Source: Dehalogenimonas sp. W
GTDB taxonomy: Bacteria; Chloroflexota; Dehalococcoidia; Dehalococcoidales; Dehalococcoidaceae
Direction of reading: 5' to 3'
Length of the DNA stretch: 64,000 bases
Assembly (NCBI RefSeq): GCF_037094495.1
Contig: NZ_CP146612.1
Location: 310,001-374,000, forward strand
The notes under the pieces were generated by a model. That model was not told the DNA's origin, did not search any database, and worked only from the letters and a program-made list of their open reading frames with translations. The first letter of the stretch is position 1; each line of letters opens with the position of its first letter. This document shows, piece by piece, positions 10,156 to 19,285 of this stretch. Position numbers and translations under genes: made by a program.

Positions 10156-11055
10156 CTAGGCGTCTTCGGTTTTTTCTTCGGCTGCCTTACGCACGCGGCG
10201 CTTGGGTTTTTCAGCACCGTCTTCCGACTCAGGCTTAGTTTCCCTGGCTTCCTTCTCAGTATCAACAGACTTGCGACGGGTTTTCGGCTGGGCTACAGCT
10301 ACAGTCACGCCTTCACCTTCGCCGGCGGTGGCTTCGTTCGCTTTTTCAAACTCAGCAGCTTCGGCCTCAGCTGCAGCGGCGGCGGCCTGAGCTTCGCTGA
10401 TGAAGTCCTCTTCCACAACTGCCTTGGCTTCGGGCAGAATATCGCCCCGATAGATCCACACCTTAACGCCAATGCGACCCAGCGCCGTGTTGGCTTCCGC
10501 AAAACCGTAGTCAATATCAGCCCGAATGGTGTGCAAAGGCACCCGTCCGTTGTGCATTTCTTCCTGCCGGGCAATTTCAACACCACCCAGGCGCCCAGAA
10601 GTTTTGATCTTGATGCCCTGAGCTCCGGCCTGCCGGGTGCGGAACATCGCCTGTTTCATGGCTCGCCGGTAAGCGATACGCCGTTCCATCTGATCAGCAA
10701 CAGAGCGGGCTACCAGATAAGCGTCAAGTTCCGGCTGACCAATCTCATGGATATTGAGTTGAATCTTTTTTCCGGCCACCTCTTCCAGAAAACGACGCAT
10801 CTCGTCAACACGCTGACCGCCTCGACCGATGACAATACCCGGCCTCGCTGTAGAAACGGTGACGGTCACCTTCGCTGCCTGTCGTTCGATTTCAATGTTG
10901 GAAATCCCGGCGTCAGTGTACTTCTTTTTTATCGCCCGCCGGATTTTCAGATCCTCCAGGAGGTTGTCTGAAAAGTTTTTTTCGGCATACCAGGTGGAAT
11001 TCCAACCCTTGATGGCGCCGATGCGAAAAGCGTACGGATGAACCTTGCGTCCCAT
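10156..11055 (-). CDS. rpsC: 30S ribosomal protein S3 with long charged C-terminal extension
   Basis: S3 lines the mRNA entry tunnel. Residues 1 to about 210 are ordinary S3, with the KH domain ([20 protein letters not shown]) and the C-terminal domain with [20 protein letters not shown]. About 85 extra residues follow, first Ala/Glu-rich and then alternating acidic and Lys/Arg-rich ([25 protein letters not shown]). The family is usually 210-240 residues, so the tail is lineage-specific and probably disordered. Its start overlaps the rplV stop. Confidence 0.97.
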   Translation of the reverse strand: MGRKVHPYAFRIGAIKGWNSTWYAEKNFSDNLLEDLKIRRAIKKKYTDAGISNIEIERQAAKVTVTVSTARPGIVIGRGGQRVDEMRRFLEEVAGKKIQLNIHEIGQPELDAYLVARSVADQMERRIAYRRAMKQAMFRTRQAGAQGIKIKTSGRLGGVEIARQEEMHNGRVPLHTIRADIDYGFAEANTALGRIGVKVWIYRGDILPEAKAVVEEDFISEAQAAAAAAEAEAAEFEKANEATAGEGEGVTVAVAQPKTRRKSVDTEKEARETKPESEDGAEKPKRRVRKAAEEKTEDA

Positions 11056-11393
11056 TAACCCTCCTGGTCCGCTACGATGACGGTTAGATGACTTGACCGT
11101 TTGAGAATCGGCGATACCCGTCCGCGCGATCGCGGCCGGTGCCGTTTCATCATTGGCGCCCCGTCAGCGTAGATTTGTACTATTTTTAATTCGTTAGGTT
11201 CCATCTGGTAATTGTTCTCGGCACTGGATGCCGCGGACTTCACAGTCTTTGCGACCAGCCCGGCGGTGGGAGACGGCATGAAACGCAGAATGGACAGCGC
11301 CTCAGCCACGCCTTTGCCCCTGACCAGGTCAACGTAGAGCCTGACCTTTCTTGGGGATACCCCTGTGTTTTTAGATATTGCCTTAACTTGCAT
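11055..11393 (-). CDS. rplV: 50S ribosomal protein L22
   Basis: L22 reaches into the nascent peptide tunnel; its beta-hairpin influences macrolide binding. The 112 residues show [20 protein letters not shown], the hairpin region [19 protein letters not shown] and the family C-terminus (SHLTVIVAD). It lies between rpsS and rpsC. Confidence 0.98.
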   Translation of the reverse strand: MQVKAISKNTGVSPRKVRLYVDLVRGKGVAEALSILRFMPSPTAGLVAKTVKSAASSAENNYQMEPNELKIVQIYADGAPMMKRHRPRSRGRVSPILKRSSHLTVIVADQEG

Positions 11394-11407
11394 CTTTCAA
11401 AGACCCC

Positions 11408-11695
11408 TTATTTCTTGCCCTTGGCCTTGACCTCGGATTTACCGGCATGACCGCGGTAGGTACGTGTCGGTGCGAATTCGCCCAGCTTATGACCAACCAT
11501 ATTTTCAGTAACGAATACCGTCACATGGCGCCTTCCGTCATGTACCCCGAAGTTGAGCCCTACCATCTCCGGCAAAATAGTTGACCACCTGGCCCAGGTT
11601 TTAATCATCACCTTTTTTCCGGCGCGGTTGGCTTCATCAACCTTCTTCATCAGCTTGGGGTGAACTGCCGGCCCCTTTTTAACAGAACGTGACAT
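11408..11695 (-). CDS. rpsS: 30S ribosomal protein S19
   Basis: S19 is a 30S head protein that pairs with S13. The 95 residues contain [39 protein letters not shown] and [14 protein letters not shown], all classical for S19. It is downstream of rplB with an eight-base gap. Confidence 0.98.
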   Translation of the reverse strand: MSRSVKKGPAVHPKLMKKVDEANRAGKKVMIKTWARWSTILPEMVGLNFGVHDGRRHVTVFVTENMVGHKLGEFAPTRTYRGHAGKSEVKAKGKK

Positions 11696-11703
11696 TTAAT
11701 TCA

Positions 11704-12531
11704 TTACCTCCGACGTTTGACGATAAGCTTATTGGAAGCCTTGGTTTTATTCCTTGTCTTGTAACCCAAAGCCGGTTTACCCCAGGGTGTCTTAGGTCCG
11801 GGCATACCGATCGGCGACCGACCTTCACCACCACCGTGCGGATGATCAACGGGATTCATGGCGGAGCCTCTAACCGTTGGTCTCCAACCCATATGACGCT
11901 TGCGACCGGCCTTACCGATAGACAGCGTCTGATGTTCCTCATTGCCGACCTGACCCACGGTGGCATAGGCACCGATCCGGACTCGGCGCATCTCACCGGA
12001 GGGCAAACGGATTAAGGCAAAATCGCCTTCTTTGGCCATCAACTGCGCCCCGGCACCGGCGGAACGAACCATTTTAGCACCCCGGCCTGGTTCCAGTTCA
12101 ATATTATGAATAACGGTACCACTGGGCATGGAACCAAGAGGCAGTGCGTTGCCTACTTTAAGCTCAGCATCGGGGGCGGCGACAATCATGTCATCAACCT
12201 TAAGCCCCTGGGGGGCCAGGATATAACGTTTTTCGCCGTCAACGTAAAATATGAGCGCAATACGGGCCGAGCGATTCGGATCATACTCAATAGCGGCCAC
12301 CCGTCCGGGCACGCCTAGCTTATCACGCTTAAAATCAATGATACGAATAAGCTTCTTGGCACCGCCGCCGCGATGACGCACCGTCATCTTGCCCTGAGCA
12401 TTGCGCCCTGCATTATTCTTAACGCTTAGAATCAGCGCTTTCTCTGGACGACTCTTGGTAATGTCCGAGAAATCAGAGCCGGTCTGATGACGACGGCCTG
12501 CCGATGTTGGTTTATACTGCTTAAGTGCCAT
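11704..12531 (-). CDS. rplB: 50S ribosomal protein L2
   Basis: L2 is required for subunit association and peptidyl transfer. The 275-residue product matches the family length, with [14 protein letters not shown] near the C-terminus and the conserved peptidyl-transferase His region ([19 protein letters not shown]). The order rplW-rplB-rpsS is standard. Confidence 0.99.
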   Translation of the reverse strand: MALKQYKPTSAGRRHQTGSDFSDITKSRPEKALILSVKNNAGRNAQGKMTVRHRGGGAKKLIRIIDFKRDKLGVPGRVAAIEYDPNRSARIALIFYVDGEKRYILAPQGLKVDDMIVAAPDAELKVGNALPLGSMPSGTVIHNIELEPGRGAKMVRSAGAGAQLMAKEGDFALIRLPSGEMRRVRIGAYATVGQVGNEEHQTLSIGKAGRKRHMGWRPTVRGSAMNPVDHPHGGGEGRSPIGMPGPKTPWGKPALGYKTRNKTKASNKLIVKRRR

Positions 12532-12537
12532 AATCTG

Positions 12538-12822
12538 TTAGACCCCTTCGAACAACTCAATCTTATCGCCGGGCTTCAAGGTAACCATCGCCTTCTTCCA
12601 GTCAGGCGTCATGTGGTATCCCCGACCCATGCGCTTCATTTTGCCCTTGACCCGGACAACATTCACCGCAGTCACTTCAACCTTGAAAGCAGCCTGAACG
12701 GCAGCCTTGATCTGGGGTTTGGTTGAACCTTCGGCTACTTCAAAAACATAAACTCCGTTGTCCTGCAACCGGGCACTTTTCTCCGTAATCAACGGGCGGC
12801 GTAAAACTTCAAATATCTGCAT
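12538..12822 (-). CDS. rplW: 50S ribosomal protein L23
   Basis: L23 forms the docking site for trigger factor and SRP at the tunnel exit. With the ATG at 12822 it has 94 residues, starting MQIFEVLRRPLITEKS. The AAGGAG box is spaced correctly for this ATG; the TTG three bases upstream is less likely. The C-terminal part has VVRVKGKMKRMGRGYHMTPD. Confidence 0.97.
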   Translation of the reverse strand: MQIFEVLRRPLITEKSARLQDNGVYVFEVAEGSTKPQIKAAVQAAFKVEVTAVNVVRVKGKMKRMGRGYHMTPDWKKAMVTLKPGDKIELFEGV

Positions 12823-12832
12823 CAATATCTCC

Positions 12833-13465
12833 TTAAGCGGCCTCGGTACCCCAAACCTGCTGGATAACTTCGAGAGCCTGCTCCGTCAACAGGAGCTGGT
12901 CATATTTTAATAAATCAACCACATTAAGTTGGTTGGCCGGAGTGGTCTTTACCTTCGGCAGATTACGGGCGGACATTACAACCGCAGAATCCACCCCCGC
13001 CGTAGCAATAATAGTTGAAGAACCTATCTCCAGCGCCTTAAGTACGGCAACCATATCCCGGGTGCGCGGAGCTTCAAAGCTGAAGCTTTCAACCACTTTC
13101 AAACCACCATTGCTGACTTTGTCCGACAACAGACACCGGATAGCCAGCTGACGCATCTTCTTGGGCAGTCCCTTGGAATAATCCCGGGGCTTGGGTCCAA
13201 AAATCACGCCTCCACCCGGCCTGAGGCCACTGTTCCGTGAGCCGGCCCGGGCTTCGCCGGTGCCCTTCTGACGAAAAATCTTGCGGGTGCTGCCGGCTAC
13301 TTCTGACCGGGTCTTGGTGCTGGAAGTGCCCTGACGGCCATTGGCCGCCTGAGCAACCATCGCCTGATGCACCACGGCGTCGTTCATCGGCACCCCGAAC
13401 AGGGCTTCGCTGATGGTAATGTTCTTGACCACCTGGCCGCTTGTGTTATAGACAGGTATTTCCAT
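12833..13465 (-). CDS. rplD: 50S ribosomal protein L4
   Basis: L4 lines the peptide tunnel and, in E. coli, represses the S10 operon. The 210 residues include the loop GRQGTSSTKTRSEVAGSTRK and QKGTGEARAGSRNSGLRPGG, and the globular part with DYSKGLPKKMRQLAIR. It follows rplC by one base. Confidence 0.98.
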   Translation of the reverse strand: MEIPVYNTSGQVVKNITISEALFGVPMNDAVVHQAMVAQAANGRQGTSSTKTRSEVAGSTRKIFRQKGTGEARAGSRNSGLRPGGGVIFGPKPRDYSKGLPKKMRQLAIRCLLSDKVSNGGLKVVESFSFEAPRTRDMVAVLKALEIGSSTIIATAGVDSAVVMSARNLPKVKTTPANQLNVVDLLKYDQLLLTEQALEVIQQVWGTEAA

Positions 13466-13466
13466 T

Positions 13467-14090
13467 TTATTTGCTCTTCTTCGACTTTTTAATCAGTATC
13501 AAACCATTCTTGGCACCGGGCACAGCGCCCCGCACCAGCAGAAGGTTTTTTTCCACGTCGGTTTTAATAACTTTCAACCCGCTGACAGTGACCTGTTCGT
13601 GTCCCATATGGCCGGCCATCCGGGTGCCTTTAAAAACCCGACCGGGGGTAGTGGTAGCACCAATGGAACCAGGAGCCCGATGCCGGTCACTCTGGCCATG
13701 AGTCTTGGGTCCACCGGCAAAACCATGCCGCTTGACCGTGCCGGCAAAACCCCGGCCTTTGCTCACTCCGGTCACATCAATCAGTTCTCCATCAGCGAAC
13801 AGACTAACATCAACCTGATTGCCGACCTCAACTCCATCAAGATCATCCAGCCGGAATTCGCGCAGGTGGCGAAAATTACCCATATCCTTAACATGACCTT
13901 TTTCGGCTTTAGTCAGATTTTTGGATTCACCAAAACCCAATTGGGCAGCAGTGTATCCATCACGCTCGGGCGTTTTAACCTGAACCACGGTGCAGGGACC
14001 TACCTGCAGGACCGTGACCGGTTCAACTTTACCCCCGGCGCTATAGATCTGGGTCATCCCCAGTTTCTTTCCGATAATCCCGTTTATCAT
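13467..14090 (-). CDS. rplC: 50S ribosomal protein L3
   Basis: L3 initiates assembly of the large subunit near the peptidyl-transferase centre. The 207 residues contain [20 protein letters not shown], the loop [20 protein letters not shown] and GARGS-type region [20 protein letters not shown]. Family length is normal. Confidence 0.98.
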   Translation of the reverse strand: MINGIIGKKLGMTQIYSAGGKVEPVTVLQVGPCTVVQVKTPERDGYTAAQLGFGESKNLTKAEKGHVKDMGNFRHLREFRLDDLDGVEVGNQVDVSLFADGELIDVTGVSKGRGFAGTVKRHGFAGGPKTHGQSDRHRAPGSIGATTTPGRVFKGTRMAGHMGHEQVTVSGLKVIKTDVEKNLLLVRGAVPGAKNGLILIKKSKKSK

Positions 14091-14101
14091 CTTCAGTCTT
14101 C

Positions 14102-14410
14102 CTATAGCTTAATATCAATGTCAACACCAGCCGGCATATTCAGGCTGGTAAGCGAGTCAATAGTCTTGGAGGTGGTCTCCACAATATCAATGAGCCGCCG
14201 GTGTGTTCTGACCTCAAACTGCTCCTGAGAGTCCTTATCAATGAAAGAGGCGCGAATCACACTGTACTTCTTGATATGAGTAGGCAACGGTACCGGGCCG
14301 GAAATAACGGCGCCGGTGCGTTCCAAGGCTTCAACGATCTGCATCGCCGACTGGTCCAGAATCTTGTGGTCAAACCCCTTGAGCTTGATCCGAATTTTTT
14401 GTTTTCCCAT
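14102..14410 (-). CDS. rpsJ: 30S ribosomal protein S10 (NusE)
   Basis: S10 is a 30S head protein and also serves as NusE in antitermination. The 102 residues start [20 protein letters not shown] and contain [20 protein letters not shown] with [11 protein letters not shown]. It lies directly after fusA; no tuf gene stands between them, unlike in many bacteria. Confidence 0.98.
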   Translation of the reverse strand: MGKQKIRIKLKGFDHKILDQSAMQIVEALERTGAVISGPVPLPTHIKKYSVIRASFIDKDSQEQFEVRTHRRLIDIVETTSKTIDSLTSLNMPAGVDIDIKL

Positions 14411-14425
14411 CTTTTTACATTTCCC

Positions 14426-16516
14426 CTATTTGTTCGCTGCCTCGGTCTCCATGACCGTCTTGGCAATATTGGCCGGCAGTTCCTGATACTTGTGGAACTC
14501 CATGGATGAAGTAGCCCGCCCCTTGGAAATACCGCGGATAGTAGTAGCATAACCGAATGTCTCGGCCAGAGGCACGAAGGCGTGAACCACCGTAGAATCG
14601 CCCCGGGGCTCAATGGATGAAATATGACCGCGGCGGGAATTAAGATCCCCGATAATGTCCCCCATGTATTCTTCAGGGGTTACTACTTCCATTTTCATCA
14701 CCGGTTCCAGCAGAACCGGTTTGGCCTTGGAAACCACGTCTTTAAGCGCCATGGAACCGGCAGTTTTAAAAGCCATTTCGTTGGAGTCAACGTCATGGTA
14801 ACTACCGTCGTAAATAGTCACTTTAATGCCGACCATAGGATAACCGGCGTAAGCTCCGGTCGCCGCGGCTTCTTTAATACCGTTGGCGGCAGCGTTAACA
14901 AAGTTCTTGGGAACGGTACCACCGCGAATTTCATCAACGACTTCAATGGCGGTAGATTCAGTCAGCGGCTCAATATTAACCTTAACATGACCGTATTGGC
15001 CGCGGCCACCGGACTGTCTGACAAATCGCCCTTCACCGGTAGCGGTACCGGTAATGGTTTCCCGATAGGCCACCCTGGGTTGACCGATTTTGGCCGCTAC
15101 CTTAAATTCTGTCAGCATGCGGCTGACCAAAACGTCCAGGTGAAGCTCACCCATACCGGCGATAATATTCTGACCGGTTTCATCGTTGTAGGAGACCTTA
15201 AAAGTCGGGTCTTCATCGGCCAGTTTCTGCAGCGCATCTACCATTTTATCCTGGTCGGCGCGGGTTTTGGGTTCAATGGAAATAGAAACCACCGGTTCTG
15301 GAAAGGTAATATTCTCCAGTACAACCGGGTGATTAGGATCACAAAGCGTATCGCCGGTAAAAGTACTCTTAAGACCCAGGCTGGCGATGATAGAACCGGT
15401 ATCAGCCTTATCAACTTCTTCGCGGCTATTTGCATGCATTACCAGCAACCGGCCGATGCGTTCGCGTTCCCCGCGAGTACTGTTAAACACACCCGCGCTG
15501 GCATTAATGGAACCGGAGTACACCCGGAAATAAACCAAACGACCGACAAATGGATCGGAGACGACTTTAAAAGCTAAAGCGGAAAACGGAGCCTCGTCGG
15601 TAACCGGGCGGCTGGCCTCTTCCTGATTGCGGGGGTCAACACCGATAACCGGCGGCGTATCAAGCGGCGAGGGCAGATAATTAATTACGGCATCCAGCAA
15701 CACCTTGACGCCTTTCTGACGGAAAGAACTGCCGCATAAAATAGGAATACCCTTATTGGCCAGGGTGACCCGGCGAAGACCAGCCCTGATCTGGTCTTCC
15801 GTTAACTCTGTGCCGTCAAGATAGGCACACATAATTTCATCATCAACCTCAGCCAGACGTTCAATCATCTGATGACGAGCGGCCTCATATTGTGCCCGTT
15901 CGGATTCCGGCAAGGGTATCTCTACCGGTTCCGGAGTAGCGGCATCGCCATCTTCCTTATAAGCTCTTCCGGTGACCAGATCAATAACACCACCAAAAGT
16001 TTCACCGCTGTTGATGGGGATAACCACCGTAATGTGATGCGCCTTAAGCCGGTCTTCAATCATTTTCAGACAGCGCCAGAAATCAGCGCCGGTACGATCC
16101 ATCTTATTAATGAAACAAATACGGGGCACACCATAGCGGTTAGCCTGACGCCAAACCGTTTCTGACTGGGCTTCAACGCCGGCGACGCCGTCAAACACAA
16201 CCACGCCGCCGTCCAGGACGCGCAGAGACCGCTCCACTTCCGCGGTAAAATCAACGTGGCCGGGGGTATCAATAATGTTGATGCGATAGTCGCGCCAATG
16301 AGCAGCCGTTGCTGCTGAAGTAATGGTGATGCCGCGTTCGCGTTCTTGCTGCATCCAGTCCATCACCGTATTGCCATCGTCAATATTACCGATTTTGTGA
16401 GTGCGCCCGGTATAAAACAGTACGCGCTCAGTCGTGGTGGTCTTGCCGGCGTCAATGTGGGCAATGATACCAATGTTGCGTATTTTATCTAGTTGAAAAG
16501 TTCTATCTTGGCTCAT
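14426..16516 (-). CDS. fusA: elongation factor G
   Basis: EF-G is the GTPase that drives ribosomal translocation. The 696 residues contain G1 AHIDAGKT at 19-26, the switch region [18 protein letters not shown] and [10 protein letters not shown], followed by domains II-V with [14 protein letters not shown] and [14 protein letters not shown]. Length is normal for the elongation type. It sits between rpsG and rpsJ. Confidence 0.99.
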   Translation of the reverse strand: MSQDRTFQLDKIRNIGIIAHIDAGKTTTTERVLFYTGRTHKIGNIDDGNTVMDWMQQERERGITITSAATAAHWRDYRINIIDTPGHVDFTAEVERSLRVLDGGVVVFDGVAGVEAQSETVWRQANRYGVPRICFINKMDRTGADFWRCLKMIEDRLKAHHITVVIPINSGETFGGVIDLVTGRAYKEDGDAATPEPVEIPLPESERAQYEAARHQMIERLAEVDDEIMCAYLDGTELTEDQIRAGLRRVTLANKGIPILCGSSFRQKGVKVLLDAVINYLPSPLDTPPVIGVDPRNQEEASRPVTDEAPFSALAFKVVSDPFVGRLVYFRVYSGSINASAGVFNSTRGERERIGRLLVMHANSREEVDKADTGSIIASLGLKSTFTGDTLCDPNHPVVLENITFPEPVVSISIEPKTRADQDKMVDALQKLADEDPTFKVSYNDETGQNIIAGMGELHLDVLVSRMLTEFKVAAKIGQPRVAYRETITGTATGEGRFVRQSGGRGQYGHVKVNIEPLTESTAIEVVDEIRGGTVPKNFVNAAANGIKEAAATGAYAGYPMVGIKVTIYDGSYHDVDSNEMAFKTAGSMALKDVVSKAKPVLLEPVMKMEVVTPEEYMGDIIGDLNSRRGHISSIEPRGDSTVVHAFVPLAETFGYATTIRGISKGRATSSMEFHKYQELPANIAKTVMETEAANK

Positions 16517-16543
16517 GAATTCGTCTTATGTTCCTTACCCGTA

Positions 16544-17017
16544 TTACCAGCGATAATGAGCGAAGGCACGGTTTGCTTCGGCCATCTTGTGGGTTTCTTC
16601 GCGCTTCTTGACCGCTGAACCCAGCCCCTTGCTGGCATCGGTCAACTCGGCGGCCAGTTTCGCTGACATGGATTTACCGGCACGGGCCCGAGAATACTTG
16701 GCGAGCCAGCGCAAAGCCAGGGAAAAAGCCCGCTCTGGGCGAACTTCCACCGGCACCTGGTAATTGGCACCGCCGACCCGGCGAGCCTTAACTTCAATCA
16801 GAGGAGTAATATTTTTTATCGCCTGCTCCACCAGGGTCACTGAGTCCTTGCCTTCCTGTTCGGCAATCAGGTCCATGGCATCATACACCACGCGTTCCGA
16901 AGTGCTCTTTTTGCCAGAGTACATCAGCCGATTGATCATTTTAGCAACCATCAGGCTGTTGTATTTTGCATCCGGTGCAACCGGGTGTTTCTTGATGCTA
17001 GAATTTCGTCTTGCCAT
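16544..17017 (-). CDS. rpsG: 30S ribosomal protein S7
   Basis: S7 nucleates assembly of the 30S head and contacts the E site. The 157-residue product has [40 protein letters not shown] and the C-terminal [15 protein letters not shown]. It is the second gene of the operon, 36 bases after rpsL. Confidence 0.98.
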   Translation of the reverse strand: MARRNSSIKKHPVAPDAKYNSLMVAKMINRLMYSGKKSTSERVVYDAMDLIAEQEGKDSVTLVEQAIKNITPLIEVKARRVGGANYQVPVEVRPERAFSLALRWLAKYSRARAGKSMSAKLAAELTDASKGLGSAVKKREETHKMAEANRAFAHYRW

Positions 17018-17053
17018 TTTCCTCTATTTGCCTCCCTGAATATCAGAGCCTTT

Positions 17054-17491
17054 TTATTTTTTAGCCGCGGTCTTACCGGCTTTGGCCACCTTGGAGCCAT
17101 ACTTGGAGCGTCCCTGCTTGCGATTAGCTACGCCGGCGGTGTCCAGAGTACCACGGACGATATGATAGCGCACACCCGGCAGATCCGGCACGCGACCGCC
17201 ACGGATAAGCACAACCGAGTGCTCCTGCAGGTTGTGACCTTCACCGGGAATATAAGCAGTAACTTCCATATGGTTGGAAAGACGGACGCGGGCTATTTTA
17301 CGCAGCGCCGAATTAGGTTTCTTGGGCGTAGTGGTTTTCACCTGGAGACAAACACCGCGCTTTTGCGGCGAACCGGTACCGTAAACATTACGGTTCTTGA
17401 GGGCATTGAAGTTGTAATGCAACGCCGGAGTCTTGGCTTTCTTCGCCAGCTTATTGCGCCCTTTTCTGACTAACTGATTTACCGTTGGCAT
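17054..17491 (-). CDS. rpsL: 30S ribosomal protein S12 with Lys-to-Pro change at a streptomycin-site position
   Basis: S12 sits at the decoding centre and controls fidelity. The 145 residues begin [20 protein letters not shown] and keep [13 protein letters not shown], which contains the Lys equivalent to E. coli K42. In the second loop the sequence reads [14 protein letters not shown], so the Lys normally found before DLPG (E. coli K87) is Pro. It is the first gene of the ribosomal operon, with a good AAGGAG site and a leader of about 125 bases. Confidence 0.97.
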   Translation of the reverse strand: MPTVNQLVRKGRNKLAKKAKTPALHYNFNALKNRNVYGTGSPQKRGVCLQVKTTTPKKPNSALRKIARVRLSNHMEVTAYIPGEGHNLQEHSVVLIRGGRVPDLPGVRYHIVRGTLDTAGVANRKQGRSKYGSKVAKAGKTAAKK

Positions 17492-17561
17492 GTGTCTTGC
17501 TCCTTATCATTTTCCGGACAATACAAAAGGATGAGACGAGCCCACCCTTCAACAAGCCCGT

Positions 17562-17615
17562 GGCAGACTGCTTTAATAACGCATCATCTGCCATGTTTGT
17601 AATCAAATCACAAAC
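17562..17615 (-). promoter_or_regulatory. structured 5' leader of the rpsL operon
   Basis: Two inverted repeats lie in the predicted leader RNA. GTTTGT/ACAAAC (17595-17600 with 17610-17615) would fold at the very 5' end. GGCAGA/TCTGCC (17562-17567 with 17587-17592) forms a second hairpin with a large loop. They may stabilise the mRNA or serve as a control site; no known r-protein operator was recognised. Confidence 0.45.
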
Positions 17616-17623
17616 AACGGGCT

Positions 17624-17652
17624 AGTGTATCATGCCGAAATAGCGGTGTCAA
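17624..17652 (-). promoter_or_regulatory. sigma-70-type promoter of the ribosomal operon
   Basis: On the minus strand TTGACA (17652-17647) is followed after exactly 17 bases by TACACT (17629-17624), with a TG one base before the -10 box. The start point would be near 17617. No other equally good promoter was noticed within the operon, so it may drive most of the genes down to rpoA. Confidence 0.8.
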
Positions 17653-17771
17653 CATTTCAATCCTGAGGACACCACATCCCGGGCTTTTCATGGTTCCACC
17701 TATGACCACTGAAAATATCTAATCCGCCAGCCCCGACAGCTATCCCTGCCCCTGCTCTTTCGTTATAATAA

Positions 17772-18392
17772 ATGCACCGGCTAAAACCGGACAGCGCTGG
17801 TGATACATCGGACACCGCCAACCAACCGGCAGGGGGTTTTTCCCAGGTGCAGCAAGACGAACGAGAAATTATAACGCGGGCGCAAGCGCGGGATGCGGAG
17901 GCCTTCGGTCTTATCTATGAAGCCTATTTTGATAAGATTTACCGTTATGTCAGCATTAAAACCGGCAACCGCACGGAGGCTGAAGACTTGACGCAGCAGG
18001 TGTTTGTCAAAGCCCTGAGTTCAATACATTCTTACAAGGTGATGAGCAACATCCCTTTCAGTGCCTGGTTGTACCGTATCGCGCATAACCAGATCGTTGA
18101 CAGCCTGAGAAAGAGGTCGCGCCGGCCAACAGTGGAGCTGGATGAGACGATGCCGCTGGCGGCTGATGATGATCCGGCCGCCGAAACCGAATTAAAAATG
18201 GAGAGCCGGGAACTTATAGCGGCAACCCAAAAACTGACCCCGTCCCAAAGGGAGGTGATTGCCCTGCGTTTCGGGGCCGAGCTGCCCATTGCTGAGGTAG
18301 CCCGCCTGACCGGCCGAACCGAAGGGGCTGTCAAGGCAATGCAGCACGCGGCTATAGCCGCATTGCGGCGGCTGATGATGGAAAAAATATGA
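17772..18392 (+). CDS. ECF-like RNA polymerase sigma factor
   Basis: The product is a two-domain sigma-70-family factor. Sigma region 2 spans roughly residues 40-105 (AEAFGLIYEAYFDKIYRYVS, DLTQQVFVKAL, FSAWLYRIAHNQIVDSLRK) and region 4 roughly 130-200 (LTPSQREVIALRFGAELPIA). The first 25 residues are Gly/Ala/Pro-rich and unlike the family. A TATAAT box ends two bases before this ATG, so the true start may be the in-frame GTG at 17847, preceded by AGGGGG, giving 181 residues. It overlaps the next gene by four bases; that gene is probably its regulator. Confidence 0.85.
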   Translation: MHRLKPDSAGDTSDTANQPAGGFSQVQQDEREIITRAQARDAEAFGLIYEAYFDKIYRYVSIKTGNRTEAEDLTQQVFVKALSSIHSYKVMSNIPFSAWLYRIAHNQIVDSLRKRSRRPTVELDETMPLAADDDPAAETELKMESRELIAATQKLTPSQREVIALRFGAELPIAEVARLTGRTEGAVKAMQHAAIAALRRLMMEKI

Positions 18393-19231
18393 ATACAGCA
18401 GATAAACACAACAACAACATAATAATAGAAGACATCTTTGATGAATGTCTGGATGCCGTGCTTTCCGGCCGCGCTTCAGTAGAAAACTGCATGGAAAAAT
18501 ACCCCGCTCAAGCCGCAGAACTGGCCGACCTGCTGAATATCGCCCTGGGAATCGCCCGGTCACCCGAACTTGTGCCTTCGCCCGGTGCCAGAATGCGCAT
18601 CCGTTATGGGCTGAATGAAAAACTGGCCGAGACGGCACATCGGCAAAACAAACCATTCTGGCGTCTCGGCTGGGCCAACGCCGTAATAACTCTGTTGCTC
18701 AGCCTTAGTCTAGGAGGCGGCGGCCTGGCATTTACCGTCAGCGGCAGTATGCCGGGTGAGGTCTTGTATCCGCTGAAAACTGGTATGGAGCAGACTTTAA
18801 TCAGCCTGACTCCGGGAAATGATGCCAAAGTTAAGCTCTATACGGCATTCAATGATCGCCGGGTAGCTGAAATCATGTACCTGGCCGGCATTGGTGATTC
18901 GCTAGCTATTGCCGAACTCACTTCAAGCATTGCCGCCAACTTCTCCGCGGCCGCGGCTATACAAGGTCTTAATCCTAATAAAACGATAGATATGCTGGCT
19001 CCTCCGTCCGGCACGGAATGGACCGTCAGTATTACCGGTACGCCCGAAAACGACCGAGGTGCGGGAGTTTCATCCGCCGTTGCTGAAATATTGACTGATG
19101 CCGAAGCTTCCCAACTGGCCAGCTTGACTGATATCCCTCCCGGTGCGTCGCCGGCGGTCCAACTGGCGCTGGAACAGGCCGCGGCGGTTATCCGCGACGG
19201 CTATTCCGATCTATTATCCCGCTTTGATTAA
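18389..19231 (+). CDS. membrane-anchored DUF5667-like protein, putative anti-sigma partner
   Basis: The 280 residues have an N-terminal cytoplasmic part with DECLDAVLSGRASVENCMEK and YPAQAAELADLLNIALGIAR, seen in proteins encoded beside ECF sigma factors. One membrane segment follows at about 88-112 (AVITLLLSLSLGGGGLAF). The outer part resembles DUF5667 (MPGEVLYPLKTGMEQ, FNDRRVAEI). Overlap with the sigma gene (ATGA) implies paired synthesis. The family call is from memory of sequence style; the anti-sigma role is inferred from topology and context. Confidence 0.65.
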   Translation: MNTADKHNNNIIIEDIFDECLDAVLSGRASVENCMEKYPAQAAELADLLNIALGIARSPELVPSPGARMRIRYGLNEKLAETAHRQNKPFWRLGWANAVITLLLSLSLGGGGLAFTVSGSMPGEVLYPLKTGMEQTLISLTPGNDAKVKLYTAFNDRRVAEIMYLAGIGDSLAIAELTSSIAANFSAAAAIQGLNPNKTIDMLAPPSGTEWTVSITGTPENDRGAGVSSAVAEILTDAEASQLASLTDIPPGASPAVQLALEQAAAVIRDGYSDLLSRFD

Positions 19232-19272
19232 GGCACAGAGAGCCGGTGTTAACCGGCTCTCTGTGCCTTAAT
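19227..19272. terminator. bidirectional hairpin terminator
   Basis: A perfect inverted repeat of 21 base pairs with a GTTA loop lies between two convergent genes. The stop codon of the upstream plus-strand gene is inside the left arm. The T-tracts are short, so it may act mainly as a stable 3' end on both sides. Confidence 0.8.
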
Positions 19273-19285
19273 ATTATCAGTTCCG

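Noticed and set aside
14624-15577. 317-codon open frame on the plus strand opposite fusA
   Set aside because: It lies wholly antisense to EF-G and shows no family motif; it follows from codon use of fusA.
17555-17623. Closing stem AGCCCGT/ACGGGCT that would make a cloverleaf of the rpsL leader
   Set aside because: One arm (17617-17623) lies between the -10 box and the predicted RNA start, so it would be mostly untranscribed.
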